DNA of 64,000 nt. It comes from Megaustenia siamemsis. Taxonomy: Eukaryota; Mollusca; Gastropoda; Stylommatophora; Ariophantidae. Position numbers and translations under genes: made by a program. Location of the stretch: NCBI GenBank assembly GCA_032433765.1, contig JAVIAB010000049.1, positions 20,939,779 through 21,003,778 of the forward strand, in the 5' to 3' direction. Under the pieces are notes generated by a model that saw only the letters and a program-made list of their open reading frames with translations, searched no databases and was not told the DNA's origin. Of the stretch, positions 10,141-19,920 are shown in pieces. Numbering within the stretch: the stretch's first letter is position 1; each line of letters starts with the position of its first letter.

Positions 10141-10530
10141 TCAGCAGACAAACAAATGAAAAGACGATTAGAGGCCACAGAGATGGGATTTCTCAGAAGA
10201 ATGTTGAAAGTTCCCTGGACAGCTAAAAAGACCAATGAGAAAGTTCTCAAAGAGGCCAACACAAAAAGGGAGCTCTTAAAAAACATCAGAAAGAAGCAAT
10301 CAACATTTTTTGGGCACATCATGAGAAGAGGAAAGTTGGAATACTTGGTTGCAACTGGCAAAATAAAAGGAAAGAGAGATCGCGGACAACAAAGAGAGAA
10401 AATACTGGATAGCTTGGTGTCATGGCATGGAAAACAGCCAACAACAGAACTGATACGATGCACTGTAGATAGAAGATTGTGGAGGGACATGATCGCCTAC
10501 GCCAACCGGTATGGCACATGATGATGACTT
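10141..10530 (+). mobile_element. LINE-A insertion in LINE-C
   Basis: A frame of about 125 codons reads DKQMKRRLEATEMGFLRR, KVPWTAKKTNEKVLK, FFGHIMRRGKLEYLVATGKI and RLWRDMIAYANRYGT then TGA and a short ATGATGA tail. It is uninterrupted over this length, so it is one of the least decayed LINE-A tails. It lies antisense to the host LINE-C and is 5'-truncated just before DKQMK. Confidence 0.9.
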
Positions 10531-10663
10531 GTAGCCCCAGTGTTATTTATTTTGATGTTCGTATATTTTTCATGACATTAAAATTACTTTTTTTCCCCAT
10601 ACCTATTGTTTTGTTTATTTCACTTGTACATTTTCCATCACTAGTTATAGTATGTCCAAGGTA
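10531..10663 (-). mobile_element. LINE-C host between LINE-A and mariner
   Basis: Minus-strand reading from the mariner edge gives LGHTITSDGKCTSEINKTI, a post-RT motif of LINE-C. The last two bases, TA (10662-10663), are the left copy of the mariner target duplication. Confidence 0.85.
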
Positions 10664-11994
10664 CAGGGAGGTCAAAAAGTAATGCACACCAATTTTTTTT
10701 CTCGGCTAATAATAAAGATAGGAATATGAAATTTTGCACACTTGGAATATGACATGTTCCAATTATGTGTACCAAATTGCACAGCATTCTGCAAAATATT
10801 ACGCAATCTATGAACCGTTAAAATGGAGCTTGTCAACAATGTCCGTTACAAACAGCGAATTGTCATAGAATTTCTGGTTGCGGAAAAGAAACTGTGGCAA
10901 ACATTCATAAACGACTGTGTGCAGTGTACAAATGTTCTGCAGTCGATAGGAGCACAGTTAGTCGCTGCGTTCAGAGAATTAAAGCTGCAGAAAGTGTACG
11001 AGTGGAGCTGCATGATTTACCGCGTTCTGGACGTGTTGCCTCGGCTACCAGCACAGACATGTTAAACCGGGCTGATGCCATTATTCGTAAGGATAGGCGT
11101 ATCACTAGTCAGCAATTGGCATTGCAGCTTACAGTCAGCAAGGGAAGTGCAATCGCAATTTTTAAAACTCTCGGATATTCAAAGATTTGCGCTCGATGGG
11201 TTCCTCGGTGCCTAACAAATGATCACAGAGTTCAAAGGAAAACATTCTGTTCTGAGTTGTTGGAGCGTTTCGGTGTTGAAGGAGAACTGTTTTTGTCAAA
11301 AATTGTTACCGGTGACGAAACGTGGGCACATTATTATGAGCCTGAAACAAAAATGCAGTCAATGGAATGGCATCATCCGCAGTCACCAAAAGAAAAAAAT
11401 TCAAAACATCTCCATCAGCCGGAAAGGTGATGATCACTGTCTTCTGGGACATTGATGTGTGATTCTTGTTGAAGTAATGACAAGAGGTGAGACAATCAAC
11501 TCGACAGCTCACATCAATACACTGACAAAACTCAAAAATCGGTTCCACAGAGTTCGGCCTAATAAGCCATCTGCAGATTTGTTGCTTCAACATGACAATG
11601 CACGCCCTCACACAAGTCTGGTAACACGGGAAGCAATCAACAAATTTGGTTGGACTGTACTGCCCCATCCTCCTTACAGCCTGATCTGGCTCCCTCAGAT
11701 TTCCATCTGTTTGACCACTCAAAAAATTCCTGCGTGGGACACACTTTGACAATGATGAGGATGTGATCCGTGCAGTTAAAAATGGCTACGCGAGCAGGAC
11801 AAAACTTGGTACAAACGAGGCATTCATGACCTAGTTTCGCGTTGGCGTAAGGCAATACGCTTGGACGGAGATTATGTTGACAAATAGGTAGTGTCAAGGG
11901 ATGTTCAGCTACAATCTGTGAAAATTTCACACATTTTGCCCGAATAGTTTCCGAGAAAAAAATTGGTGTGCATTACTTTTTGACCTCCATTCAG
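10664..11994 (+). mobile_element. mariner transposon, 1331 bp, inactive
   Basis: Terminal inverted repeats of about 38 bp (10667-10706 and 11951-11988) contain GGAGGTCAAAAAGTAATGCA and a T-rich stretch ending CTCGG. TA target duplications are at 10662-10663 and 11995-11996. The length is typical of mariner. The insertion lies inside LINE-C coding sequence; removing it joins the 60-bp unit sequence cleanly. Outermost bases differ (CAGG versus CTGAAT), so the ends are slightly eroded. Confidence 0.95.
10823..11749 (+). pseudogene. mariner transposase pseudogene
   Basis: The start codon ATG is at 10823 (MELVNNVRYKQRIVIEFLV). Similarity to mariner transposases then shifts to a second frame by about 10890 (NIHKRLCAVY, DRSTVSR). 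The helix-turn-helix region and linker precede TGDETW, whose first catalytic Asp codon is at 11314. The second Asp (QHDNARPH) is at 11594 and the third (APSDFH) at 11698. The second-to-third distance is 104 nt, one short of the 105 nt of a D34D mariner, so a one-base deletion lies between. At least three frame changes make it non-functional. Confidence 0.93.
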
Positions 11995-12380
11995 TAGTTG
12001 TATCTCTGAACTGTCTCCAGGTCTATTCCATCACTAGTTATAGTATGTCCAAGGTAGTTGTATCTCTGAACTGTCTCCAGGTCTATTCCATCACTAGTTA
12101 TAGTATGTCCAAGGTAGTTGTATCTCTGAACTGTCTCCAGGTCTATTCCATCACTAGTTATAGTATGTCCAAGGTAGTTGTAGCTCTGAACTGTCTCCAG
12201 GTCTATTCCATCACTAGTTATAGTTTGTCCAAGGTAGTTGTAGCTCTGAACTGTCTCCATGTCTATTCCATCACTAGTTATAGTATGTCCAAGATAGTTG
12301 TAGCTCTGAACTGTCTCCATGTCTATTCCATCACTAGTTATAGTATGTCCAAGATAGTTGTAGCTCTGAACTGTCTCTTG
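11995..12380 (-). repeat. 60-bp minisatellite made from LINE-C coding sequence
   Basis: Six and a bit units of exactly 60 bp. On the minus strand each unit is an open 20-codon repeat that includes SYNYLGHTITSDGIDLETVQ. YLGHTITSDG is the LINE-C motif seen in single copy at 10640-10660. Units from the left are GTATCTCTG/CCAGG types and from the right GTAGCTCTG/CCATG types. The array is the direct upstream continuation of the LINE-C copy split by the mariner, so the parent sequence itself was amplified in frame. Confidence 0.9.
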
Positions 12381-12671
12381 GAGAAAAGTATCTTGTTGGG
12401 TCGAAATATTTGGTAGGAGGTTCTGTGAAGCAAAATGAAGAAGACGGTCAACGTCTGACAGTCATGACCACTGCGGGTTGGCAGCTCTGGTATCGAGAAG
12501 CTATGAGAAGAACACATGCTCGCTGTATGAAGAGATAAGGTGGGACGGATTTTACCTCTGACGATCAGGTCATTTCCTGCTGTGAAGCTCTATATAATGT
12601 TTCCTAATATTCTAGTCCTGACAGTAGTTATTGAGCTAAAACGCATCACCAAGCAAATACTATATGATGAG
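12381..12671. other. Unannotated stretch
   Basis: Minus-strand residues just right of the array may still be LINE-C; nothing firm is visible beyond 12420. Confidence 0.35.
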
Positions 12672-12950
12672 CTAATACACGTGAAAATGGGAGACTGGTT
12701 GGTTTCAAGGCAAGATGCCGGCCTCGAGACAGAGAGGTTGATGGTTCAAATCCCGGCTACACCGGTTGGGATTTTTAAGGCGATATTACTCTCTACGGCA
12801 ACCACCCCTGGCCTCGCAGAGTGGTCCGGCATGAAATGTCAATTACTCATTGATGGAAAAAATATGAGTACCTCCGAAGTCGGAGTTATCTGCCTGTGCG
12901 GCGAGGGACCCCAGTGCACACGGAGGCCAGTGAAAAAAATGGATTAACAC
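12672..12950 (+). mobile_element. SINE-5, tRNA-like, single copy here
   Basis: It has GGTTTCAAGGCAAGATGCCGG as a head and TGGTTCAAATCCCGGC as a B-box-like element, then a unique body. Near the 3' end CTCCGAAGTCGGAG forms a perfect 6-bp stem, followed by GGCGAGGGACCCCAGTGC. No second copy is visible in the window and no clear target duplication was found. Confidence 0.55.
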
Positions 12951-13284
12951 GCAAAATTCAGTTCCTAGTCTCTAGGGACTTCGTCTGAGATCAAAGCTGG
13001 CGAACGAAAAAAAAATACACGGAAAAAGACAAATCGACAGACCTAAACTACAATATATAGATATCTGTAAATAATCTATGAATGGCTTCTTATAAATTGA
13101 GTCTATTATAGAGTGCCCACATAGAATCACCGCTCAACGTTTTTATATTTAAAACAATTTTGAAAAAAAAAAACTGTAAGTAATCTAAAGTAGCAGCAAA
13201 ACCGCTCTTCTTCTCCTCACAGCTTACAATGCTAATAACTAACATACTGTGAGCTTCGTCTTCTTCCTCTTTCCTTACTCATTT
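12951..13284. other. Unannotated AT-rich stretch
   Basis: No coding or repeat signal recognised. Confidence 0.4.
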
Positions 13285-14340
13285 GTCTTTCAGCGTCGAG
13301 GGGAGATATAATTTGCGGTCTTTTGCTCTTCTGTTCGCCTCTGCTGCTGTTATGTTTCCTAGTGCTTCTAATATTCCATCGACCCATCTTTTTCGTGGTC
13401 GAGCCTTGGGTTTGGTGTTCTCACAAGGTTTGTTGAAGGCTCGTTGTGTTGTGTTTTGATCTTTCTGCCTTGTCACGTGGCCAAACCATTTTATCTGTTG
13501 TTTCCTTATATATTCTATGGCGGGGGATATTCCTAGCTTTTTTCTCAGTTCTTCATTTCTGATCTTATCTCTCAGACTGTTTCCTGTCATTCGTCTAACA
13601 CATTTCATCTCTGTAGAGGTTATTTTTCTTATTGTTCTTGCATCTAGGGTCCAGGCCTGGCATTGGTAGCACAACGTTGGGATGAAGATTGTATTGTATA
13701 GTGCTCGTTCTGCCTCCAGAGTTATTTCCTTGTTGGACAATAGTGGCGATAACTGTCCGATGATTTGACAAACTTTGTTGCATCTTGATTCTATCTCTGC
13801 TGTTTGGGAATTATCGTTTGTCATTAGACTTCCTAGGTATTTGAATTCCTCTACTTGTTTTAGTTGTCTGCCTTCTATAGTTATGTAGATGTTCTGTTTA
13901 TTTTTGGCGACATTCATGACTTCTGTTTTGTTGATGTTGATTTTCATGTTGTATTTTGTGCCAGAGATGTTGAGTTCGTTTAAGTGTTCTTGTAGGTCTT
14001 CTATTGTTTCATGTATTAGTGCCTGATCGTCTGCAAATAAAAGCTCGTTGATCTCCTCTGTCTCTGATGGGTTGGCTAGCTTGCATATATAGTCCATGTA
14101 TGTAATAAACAGTAGGGGGGGGATAGTACGCACCCCTGTCTTACACCTGGTCTAACTTCAAAGTGGTCTGTGTAGCCCGCTGCTGTTCTGACCATGCAGC
14201 AGCTGTTGGCGTAGAGACTTTTAATAAGGTTGGTTAGATGTTGGCTTACTTCGTATGTTGTATGTATCTCCCACAGTTGTTCTCTGTTTAATTTGTCGAA
14301 TGCTTTTTCTTGGTCAATGAAGGCTACATAACATACTGTG
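13285..14340 (-). pseudogene. LINE-D reverse transcriptase C-terminal half, one frameshift
   Basis: This is the most informative retrotransposon in the window. A minus-strand frame from about 14340 reads VAFIDQEKAFDKLNREQLW (RT palm region) and RPGVRQGCVLSP. It shifts frame at an 8-G run (14115-14122 on the plus strand, two bases over the six that would keep frame), then continues 284 codons with LLFADDQALI, the YxDD-type catalytic motif (FADD near 14026-14037). Then come FKYLGSLMTNDN, QCQAWTLDARTIRKI, RRMTGNSLRDKIRNEELRKK, WFGHVTRQ, KARPRKRWVDGILEALG and LYLPSTLKDK. The endonuclease and N-terminal RT are missing. It is a non-LTR retrotransposon of an RTE/jockey-like clade; which one needs phylogeny. 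Confidence 0.92.
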
Positions 14341-14690
14341 ATGCAATTATAATTATGTTAATTTAGGGCAATAATTGAGGTGCCTTTTTTACTACGATAT
14401 AGAGATATCTGTAAATCATCTCTGAATGACATCTCCATCTGTGAAAATGACTGGGAACATCTAACAAGTGGTTGTACATTATGGAGAGCATGTATAAGGA
14501 ATGGTATAACATCATTTGAGACTGTGCTAAGACAACACTAAGAAAGCTCATGAAAAAGGATGGAAAACCCTGTGGATCAGCGGGCCTGACTTGTTCATTC
14601 TGTGGCCGTGTGTGTTTTATCAAACATTGGTAGAATTAGCCACGAGAGAAGCTGTTCGACAAAAACAATTCCTAAAACAAATACACAATA
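14341..14690. other. Unannotated stretch
   Basis: Some minus-strand continuity (ACTACGATATAGAGATATCTG resembles 13050-13100 loosely) but no family could be assigned. Confidence 0.35.
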
Positions 14691-15116
14691 GCCTCCACTA
14701 GACCGTCTGACAAGACAAAATGGCCATATACACAATAGCCTCCACTAGACCGTCTGACAAGACAAAAAGGGCCATATACACAATAGCCTCTACTAGACCG
14801 TCTGACAAGACAAAAAGGGCCATATACACAATAGCCTCCACTAGACCGTCTGACAAGACAAAAAGGGCCATATACACAATAGCCTCCACTAGACCGTCTG
14901 ACAAGACAAAAAGGCCCATATACACAATAGCCTCAACTAGATCGTCTGACATGACAAAAAGGGCCATATACACAATAGCCTCCACTAGACCGTCTGACAT
15001 GACAAAAAGGGCCATATACACAATAGCCTCAACTAGATCGTCTGACAAGACAAAAAGGGCCATATACACAATAGCCTCCACTAGACAGTCTGACAAGACG
15101 AAAAGGGCCCTATATT
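14685..15116. repeat. 48-bp minisatellite open on both strands
   Basis: Nine units of ACAATAGCCTCCACTAGACC followed by GTCTGACAAGACAAAAAGGGCCATATAC. As 48 is divisible by three, frames stay open: AIYTIASTRPSDKTKR on plus and a hydrophobic YMALFVLSDGLVEAIV on minus. Unit variants (AAGACA/ATGACA, CCACTAGACC/CAACTAGATC) are mixed. There is no start context or unique flanking coding sequence, so I treat it as a repeat and not a gene. Confidence 0.9.
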
Positions 15117-15208
15117 ATTGAATACCCGTTGCTACCAGGGACTGACCGTGTACTGGAAAGAAAAGAACAGAGCCACTGTGATCTGCAACGCCAATGTGAT
15201 CACAGGTG

Positions 15209-15450
15209 CCCTGTCACGCCAAGTGGCGTGTAGGGAATATGGTGTTAGTGACCATAATTTTTACAGACCTTCGGCACATGATTTATTGGGGTAATGTGGT
15301 CGGTATTACGCCCGTACCGCTTTACTTTCCCAGATAAAATCCGGTATCCATTTAAGGCTGAGTAAACCCGAAAGCCGTCGGTCAGAATCGAACTTGGCCT
15401 CTTGTCCTTTGTAGTCCAGTTCACTAACCACTGAGCTATCGCGGTTCCCA
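15209..15450 (-). mobile_element. SINE-1, minus strand
   Basis: The complement contains GAGCTATCGCGG (head), TCAGAATCGAACTTGG (mutated B box) and CACGCCAAGTGGCG (3' hairpin). It is nearly full length and more diverged than the 16.7-kb copy. Confidence 0.88.
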
Positions 15451-15519
15451 GATCCAGGACGACAGCCAGGGGAAACATAAGTAAGGAACAGGCAAATAAT
15501 TGTAGTGCTGCGGTAAAGC

Positions 15520-16066
15520 TGGAGAAGGTGTCAGTAGCCGGGTGTAACGTACACTCATATAAAGTGGGGCGTCAGTAGCCGGGTGTAACGTACACTCATA
15601 TAAAGTGTGGTGTCAGTAGCCGGGTGTAACGTACACTCATATAAAGTGGGGCGTCAGTAGCCGGGTGTAACGTACACTCATATAAAGTGGGGCGTCAGTA
15701 GCCGGGTGTAACGTACACTCATATAAAGTGGGGTGTCAGTAGCCGGGTGTAACGTACACTCATATAAAGTGGGGCGTCAGTAGCCGGGTGTAACGTACAC
15801 TCATATAAAGTGGGGCGTCAGTAGCCGGGTGTAACGTACACTCATGTAAAGTGGGGTGTCAGTAGCGGGGTGTAACGTACACTCATATAAAGTGGGGTGT
15901 CAGTAGCCGGGTGTAACGTACACTCATATAAAGTGGGGTGTCAGTAGCCGGGTGTAACATACACTCATATAAAGTGGGTGTCAGTAGCCGGGTGTAACGT
16001 ACACTCATATAAAGTGGGGTGTCAGTAGCCGGGTGTAACGTACACTCATATAAAGTGGGGTGTCAG
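15520..16066. repeat. 41-bp minisatellite
   Basis: Thirteen units of GGCGTCAGTAGCCGGGTGTA followed by ACGTACACTCATATAAAGTGG with very few differences (GGCG/GGTG, one GCGGGG, one ATGT). The low divergence implies recent amplification. It runs into TTTTATATAAAAAAAAAGGA. Confidence 0.93.
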
Positions 16067-16300
16067 TTTTATATAAAAAAAAAGGAACGAAGCAAAATAC
16101 TGACGTTTTACATACGACCTTCCTCAGAAAACGAGAACAACAACAAACGATGAATTAAAGTAAACTCTACAACATCTAGGATAAGTGGAGTTCAGGTAAA
16201 GGAATGAAAAATAAACAGAGTGATAAAAGATGAAATGATGATGCGAAAGAGAGATGTGCTACATATTGGTGGTTAAATATAATCAACATGTGAAAATGCT
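16067..16300 (+). mobile_element. Possible Penelope-like terminal segment
   Basis: ACTGACGTTTTACATACGAC followed by CTTCCTCAG resembles the short GACGTTT...CTTC(C/A)TCAG motif that recurs at 31480 and 54260 and that I associate from memory with Penelope-like element termini. No reverse transcriptase or GIY-YIG domain is present. Weak call. Confidence 0.3.
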
Positions 16301-16690
16301 ATATATCTATCTATTGACCCTGTCCAGCCGTCGCTGGCCTCAGATACTCTTTCTCTTATCTAAATTTTCTTTCTAGCAGTCTCAATCCTTGCATAGTTCT
16401 TGTATCAAATCTCACCATTTGTCTCTGTTCTGTGCAATCATCTCGATCTCGTTGAGGTTTCCGATTCCTGCTGTCTTTGCTTCTCTCATCAATGTTCTTT
16501 GTTGGTTTCTCTGCATCGGCCTCTTGTCCTTCTACCCGATATTTCCCACATGAGAGCTTGCTTTGCTATTCGGTTATTATCTCTTCCCATCACTTGTCCA
16601 ACATATGACCATTGTCTTTTCTTGATTACTGAAGATATTAGTGGTTGATCGAGCGATTTCTCTAATTTCCTCGTCTGCTTAAGTTAAAAT
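16301..16690 (-). mobile_element. LINE relic (family M)
   Basis: Minus-strand residues read ISSVIKKRQWSYVGQVMGRD, NRIAKQALMWEISGRRTRGR and CRETNKEH, matching the order (KRRW.xxGHVMRMD, RIAKQAL.W, G.R.RGR) seen at LINE C-termini. Stops and frame changes are frequent downstream. Confidence 0.6.
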
Positions 16691-16734
16691 TAGTATGCTA
16701 AAAAATATATATAAATTAAAAACAGAAACAAGTA

Positions 16735-16997
16735 AGGGAGCCGCGATAGCTCAGTGGTTAGTGAACTGGACTACCACGGACAAGGGTAAGGTTCGATTTC
16801 AACCGACGGCTTCCGGTTTCACCCAGCCTTAAATGGGTACCGGATTTTTTTTCTGGGAAAGTAAAGCAGCACGGACGTAATACTGACCACATGACCCCAA
16901 AAATCATGTGCTGAAGGTCTGTAAAATATAGGGTCACTAACACCATATTTTCCTATACGCCACTTGGCGTGACGGGGGTACTTTACTTTACTTTTTT
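16735..16997 (+). mobile_element. SINE-1, full length with 13-bp TSD
   Basis: Head GGGAGCCGCGATAGCTCAG, body and CGCCACTTGGCG hairpin are all present. The 13-bp duplication ACAGAAACAAGTA is at 16722-16734 and 16998-17010. The B box is mutated (GGTTCGATTTC). Confidence 0.95.
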
Positions 16998-17010
16998 ACA
17001 GAAACAAGTA

Positions 17011-17465
17011 CAACCGTTGTCATCTGTCAAGCATCTCGTAATAAGCGATGAAGGATGTTGGTGTCAAGGTTCTCGCCGGTGATACTGAGTCCGTGCAACT
17101 GAGTTGAACCCATCTTGGATGTTTTCTCTAGTGCGTCGCGGGGTTCATACCGGGGAACGTGTTGAGAAGGGGAATCTGAGCACTGTGGAGCTATTGGCTG
17201 TGCAATGAAAACGAACTGTCGACTAAACTGAACTAAATTAGTTCTGGCATTTTTAGCACAGGCAGTGAAGGAAAACAAAAACTGAAATTGAATTAAAATC
17301 CGCCGGCTGCTATGGAAGAAAAAGATAAAAATAAAAAAACATGGGACATTTTTTTTCGCCATTCATATTTTGGTTAAGGTTGTTGGGTTCAATCTCCCTT
17401 ACTGTCGTCATATCTTAGCGTTCGATATGTTTTTCTTTTTCACTATAAAATCAATCATGGAGGCA
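17011..17465. other. Unannotated stretch
   Basis: A minus-strand frame of 111 codons (17027-17362) exists but has poly-F runs, no homology I recognise and no paralogue in the window. Confidence 0.4.
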
Positions 17466-17553
17466 AAAATGTAAATGCACAGTCTTAAAGGATTGAACAA
17501 TCAAGATTAATATTAGCTTCTGCAGTGGTTCCCCAACTGTGGCTGTTAGTGGT
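17466..17553 (+). repeat. 88-bp direct duplication, left copy
   Basis: Matches 17816-17901 with about eight substitutions and brackets the SINE-1 between. It contains CAGTGGTTCCCCAACTGTGG, a sequence like hAT-type ends. The right copy has CAGTGGTTCCGAAATTGTGG. Confidence 0.85.
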
Positions 17554-17559
17554 AAAAAG

Positions 17560-17815
17560 TAAAGTACCCCTCTCACGCCAAGTGGCGTATAGGGAATATA
17601 GTGTTAGTGGCCATACATTTTCCACACTTTCGGCACATGATTTTTTCGGGTAATGTGGTCGGTATTACGCCCGTGCCGCTTTACTTTCCCACACAAAAAA
17701 ATCCGGTTCCCATTTAAGGTTGGGTGAACCGGAAGCCGTCGGTCTGTTGGGATCGAACCGTAACTCTTGTCCTTTGTAGTCTAGTTGACTAACCACTGAA
17801 CCATCGCAGCTCCCT
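17560..17815 (-). mobile_element. SINE-1 between two 88-bp direct repeats
   Basis: The complement of the full SINE-1: hairpin CACGCCAAGTGGCG at its left, GATCGAACC (B box) and ACCATCGCAGCTCCC (head) at its right. The direct repeats outside it are far longer than the 10-14 bp duplications of its relatives. Confidence 0.9.
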
Positions 17816-17901
17816 AAAAATGTAAATGTACAGTCTTAGAGGATTGAACAATCAAGATTAATATTAGCTGCTGCAGTGGTTCCGAAATTGTGGCTGTTAG
17901 T
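17816..17901 (+). repeat. 88-bp direct duplication, right copy
   Basis: Second copy of 17466-17553, followed by a G-run and unique sequence. Confidence 0.85.
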
Positions 17902-18249
17902 GGGGGGGGGGCGGATATCAAAGTTTGGCAAGAGCGCCTCAAGGAGGATATTGTTGTGTATATATCCATTCTGTTCTGTCCTATAAATAGAAAGAGATTT
18001 ACTGCAGTCAGGAATTACCCATATCCGCTCCATCACTTATCATAGCATGTTCCCCCAAAAAATCGGTAAATTCCGTTGGGAATGTCGCTCTGTGTACGCC
18101 CTACCCGACTGCACAGGTGACGATTAAAAACCGATTAGTCACCTCTTATGAGATCTCCATTCTTTTCTGCCCTCACCGTGGTGAGAAAACAGCTCCGGCA
18201 GACACATAGGGGAGCATCCACAAAGACTTAATATTCTTTAGTAATACAC
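17902..18249. other. Unannotated stretch
   Basis: No family recognised. The segment includes GAGATCTCCATTCTTTTCTG and a G-run but no repeat partner in the window. Confidence 0.35.
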
Positions 18250-18315
18250 ACAAAATAGGGTAACTAACACCATATTTCCCTAAACGTCACTTGGCGTGAC
18301 GGGGGTATTTAAACT
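18250..18315 (+). mobile_element. SINE-1 3' end fragment
   Basis: Contains AACACCATATTTCCCTAAAC and GTCACTTGGCGTGACGGGGG, the last 65 bp of SINE-1, with one side of the hairpin mutated. It abuts LINE-B. Confidence 0.8.
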
Positions 18316-18324
18316 TAAAATACA

Positions 18325-18830
18325 GACAAAACAGCTTCCCAAAAAATGAAGAAGATATTGTGCAATACAATTTTGACAATAAAACAAGAAAAAGAGTTCT
18401 TAAATGTTATGTAGAGCCAGTATTAACATATGAATGTGAATCATGGACAATAGGACAACAGATAAGAAAATCACTGGAGTCTGTAGAAATGTGGTTTTAC
18501 AGAAGAATGTTGAGAATACCGTGGACAGCTAAGAAGGGTAATGAAAACGTTCTGAAAGAGGTCAAAGCAAAAAGAGAGCTAATTTCCAATATTAGGAAGA
18601 AACAATCATCATTTTTTGTTGAATCAATCAACAGTTGGAATATATTGTGACAACTGGGAAAATTGAGGGACGAAGAGATAGAGGGAAGCAAAGAGAAAAG
18701 ATACCAGACAGCTTAAGAGAATGGCTTGACAGAAGGTCAAAAACAGAAATGAAAAAAATAACTGACATGATCGAAAGTTGTTGAGCGACGTGATCACCTA
18801 CGCTAGCAGGCCTGGTACTTGATGATGATG
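18325..18830 (+). mobile_element. LINE-B 3' fragment
   Basis: The plus frame reads NKTRKRVLKCYVEPVLTYEC, IGQQIRKSLESVEMWFYRRM and RIPWTAKKGNENVLKEV. The frame is lost just before the GH motif, and RRDRGKQREKI and a tail at TGATGATGATGATT follow. It contains more of the region upstream of PWTAKK than the 4-kb copy. Confidence 0.88.
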
Positions 18831-19084
18831 ATTTTGTTTATCCTCAGCAGAGAATAGAGAGAGGATAGTCTTGGGGTGCAACGTCGGGTCGAGGACAGGA
18901 AGCACCCGGTTTCAAAAACCGAGCAGAAGCGGAAGTGAATTTTTCTTAAAAAAACAGGAATCATTAATGCGTGGTTTCTTTATGACGTTACCTTCCCCTG
19001 ATCTCTTCTGTAGTGAGATTTGATGTCTAGCCTTCTCGGATAACGGCATTAAACAGGAGGTGCCGTCTGTACTCTCCGTCTGGG
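18831..19084. other. Short dispersed segment of unknown type
   Basis: The stretch CTGTAGTGAGATTTGATGTC and the following CTTCTCGGATAACGG (19007-19045) resembles 61905-61950 (GTGGGTAGTGAGATCCGACA). Two diverged copies only; class unknown. Confidence 0.4.
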
Positions 19085-19089
19085 AAACA

Positions 19090-19450
19090 TGGAGAACAAT
19101 AAAACTGACAATCATGAAGATACAGACATTCATTGATGGATGCTTATGCAGAATAAAAGGATGGAAGTTGCAGGACAAAATCACTAACATAGAATTATGG
19201 AAATGTACCAGTCAAATACCAGTGGATAAAGAGATACAGTGAAGACGCAGGCGCTGGATAGGACACACACTGCGGAAGCCAACTGAGAGTATTACACAAC
19301 AGTCTCTTTTTTGGAATCCCCAGGAAAAAAGACAAAGAGGAAAACCAAGAAATTCTTGGAGAAAATAGACAGAAGCAGAGATGAAGATGATGGGGAAGAC
19401 ATGGAATGATCTTAAAAGAAGGGAAAGAAACAGAACGACTCGAGAAGTGT
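19090..19450 (+). mobile_element. LINE-E 3' fragment, parent of the 38-bp array
   Basis: Residues include IQTFIDGCLCRIKGWK, NIELWKCTSQIPVDKEIQ, then RRRWIGHTLRKPTES and QSLFWNPQEKRQRGKPRNSW. It is the same C-terminal region as at 27963-28345 but with stops (VDKEIQ then TGA). Its last codons, EVFVVDLY, start the tandem array. Confidence 0.87.
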
Positions 19451-19920
19451 TTGTTGTAGACCTATACATCACAAGGAGCAGGAAGTGTTTGTTGAAGACC
19501 TATATATCACAAGGAACAGGAAGTGTTTGTTGAAGACCTATACATCACAAGGAGCAGGAAGTGTTTGTTGTAGACCTATACATCACAAGGAGCAGGAAGT
19601 GTTTGTTGTAGACCTATACATCACAAGGAGCAGGAAGTGCTTGTTGTAGACCTATACATCACAAGGAGCAGGAAGTGCTTGTTGTAGACCTATACATCAC
19701 AAGGAGCAGGAAGTGTTTGTTGTAGACCTATACATCACAAGGAGCAGGAAGTGCTTGTTGTAGACCTATACATCACAAGGAGCAGGAAGTGCTTGTTGTA
19801 GACCTATACATCACAAGGAGCAGGAAGTGTTTGTTGTAGACCTATACATCACAAGAAGCAGGAAGTGTTTGTTGTAGACCTATACATCACAAGGAGCAGG
19901 AAGTGCTTGTTGAAGACCTA
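19440..19920 (+). repeat. 38-bp minisatellite made from the LINE-E 3' end
   Basis: About 12 units of TTTGTTGTAGACCTATACAT followed by CACAAGGAGCAGGAAGTG. The last unit passes into GAAGACCTATGCTCCACAGG then GAGCTGAAAAGTAGAAGAAGAC, which is exactly the single-copy LINE-E terminus seen at 28310-28350. The array is therefore an internal amplification within a LINE-E copy and not a neighbour. 38 is not divisible by three, so no long frame results. Confidence 0.92.

Noticed and set aside
14698..15121. Possible repetitive membrane or secreted protein on either strand of the 48-bp array
   Set aside because: Both strands are open because the unit is divisible by three; there is no signal for expression and no unique flanking coding part.
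15520..16066. CRISPR-like array
   Set aside because: The 41-bp units are contiguous without spacers, and the DNA is eukaryotic.
17027..17362. A 111-codon minus frame as a host exon
   Set aside because: No homology recognised, no splice context that I could defend, and poly-F runs from A/T-rich sequence.
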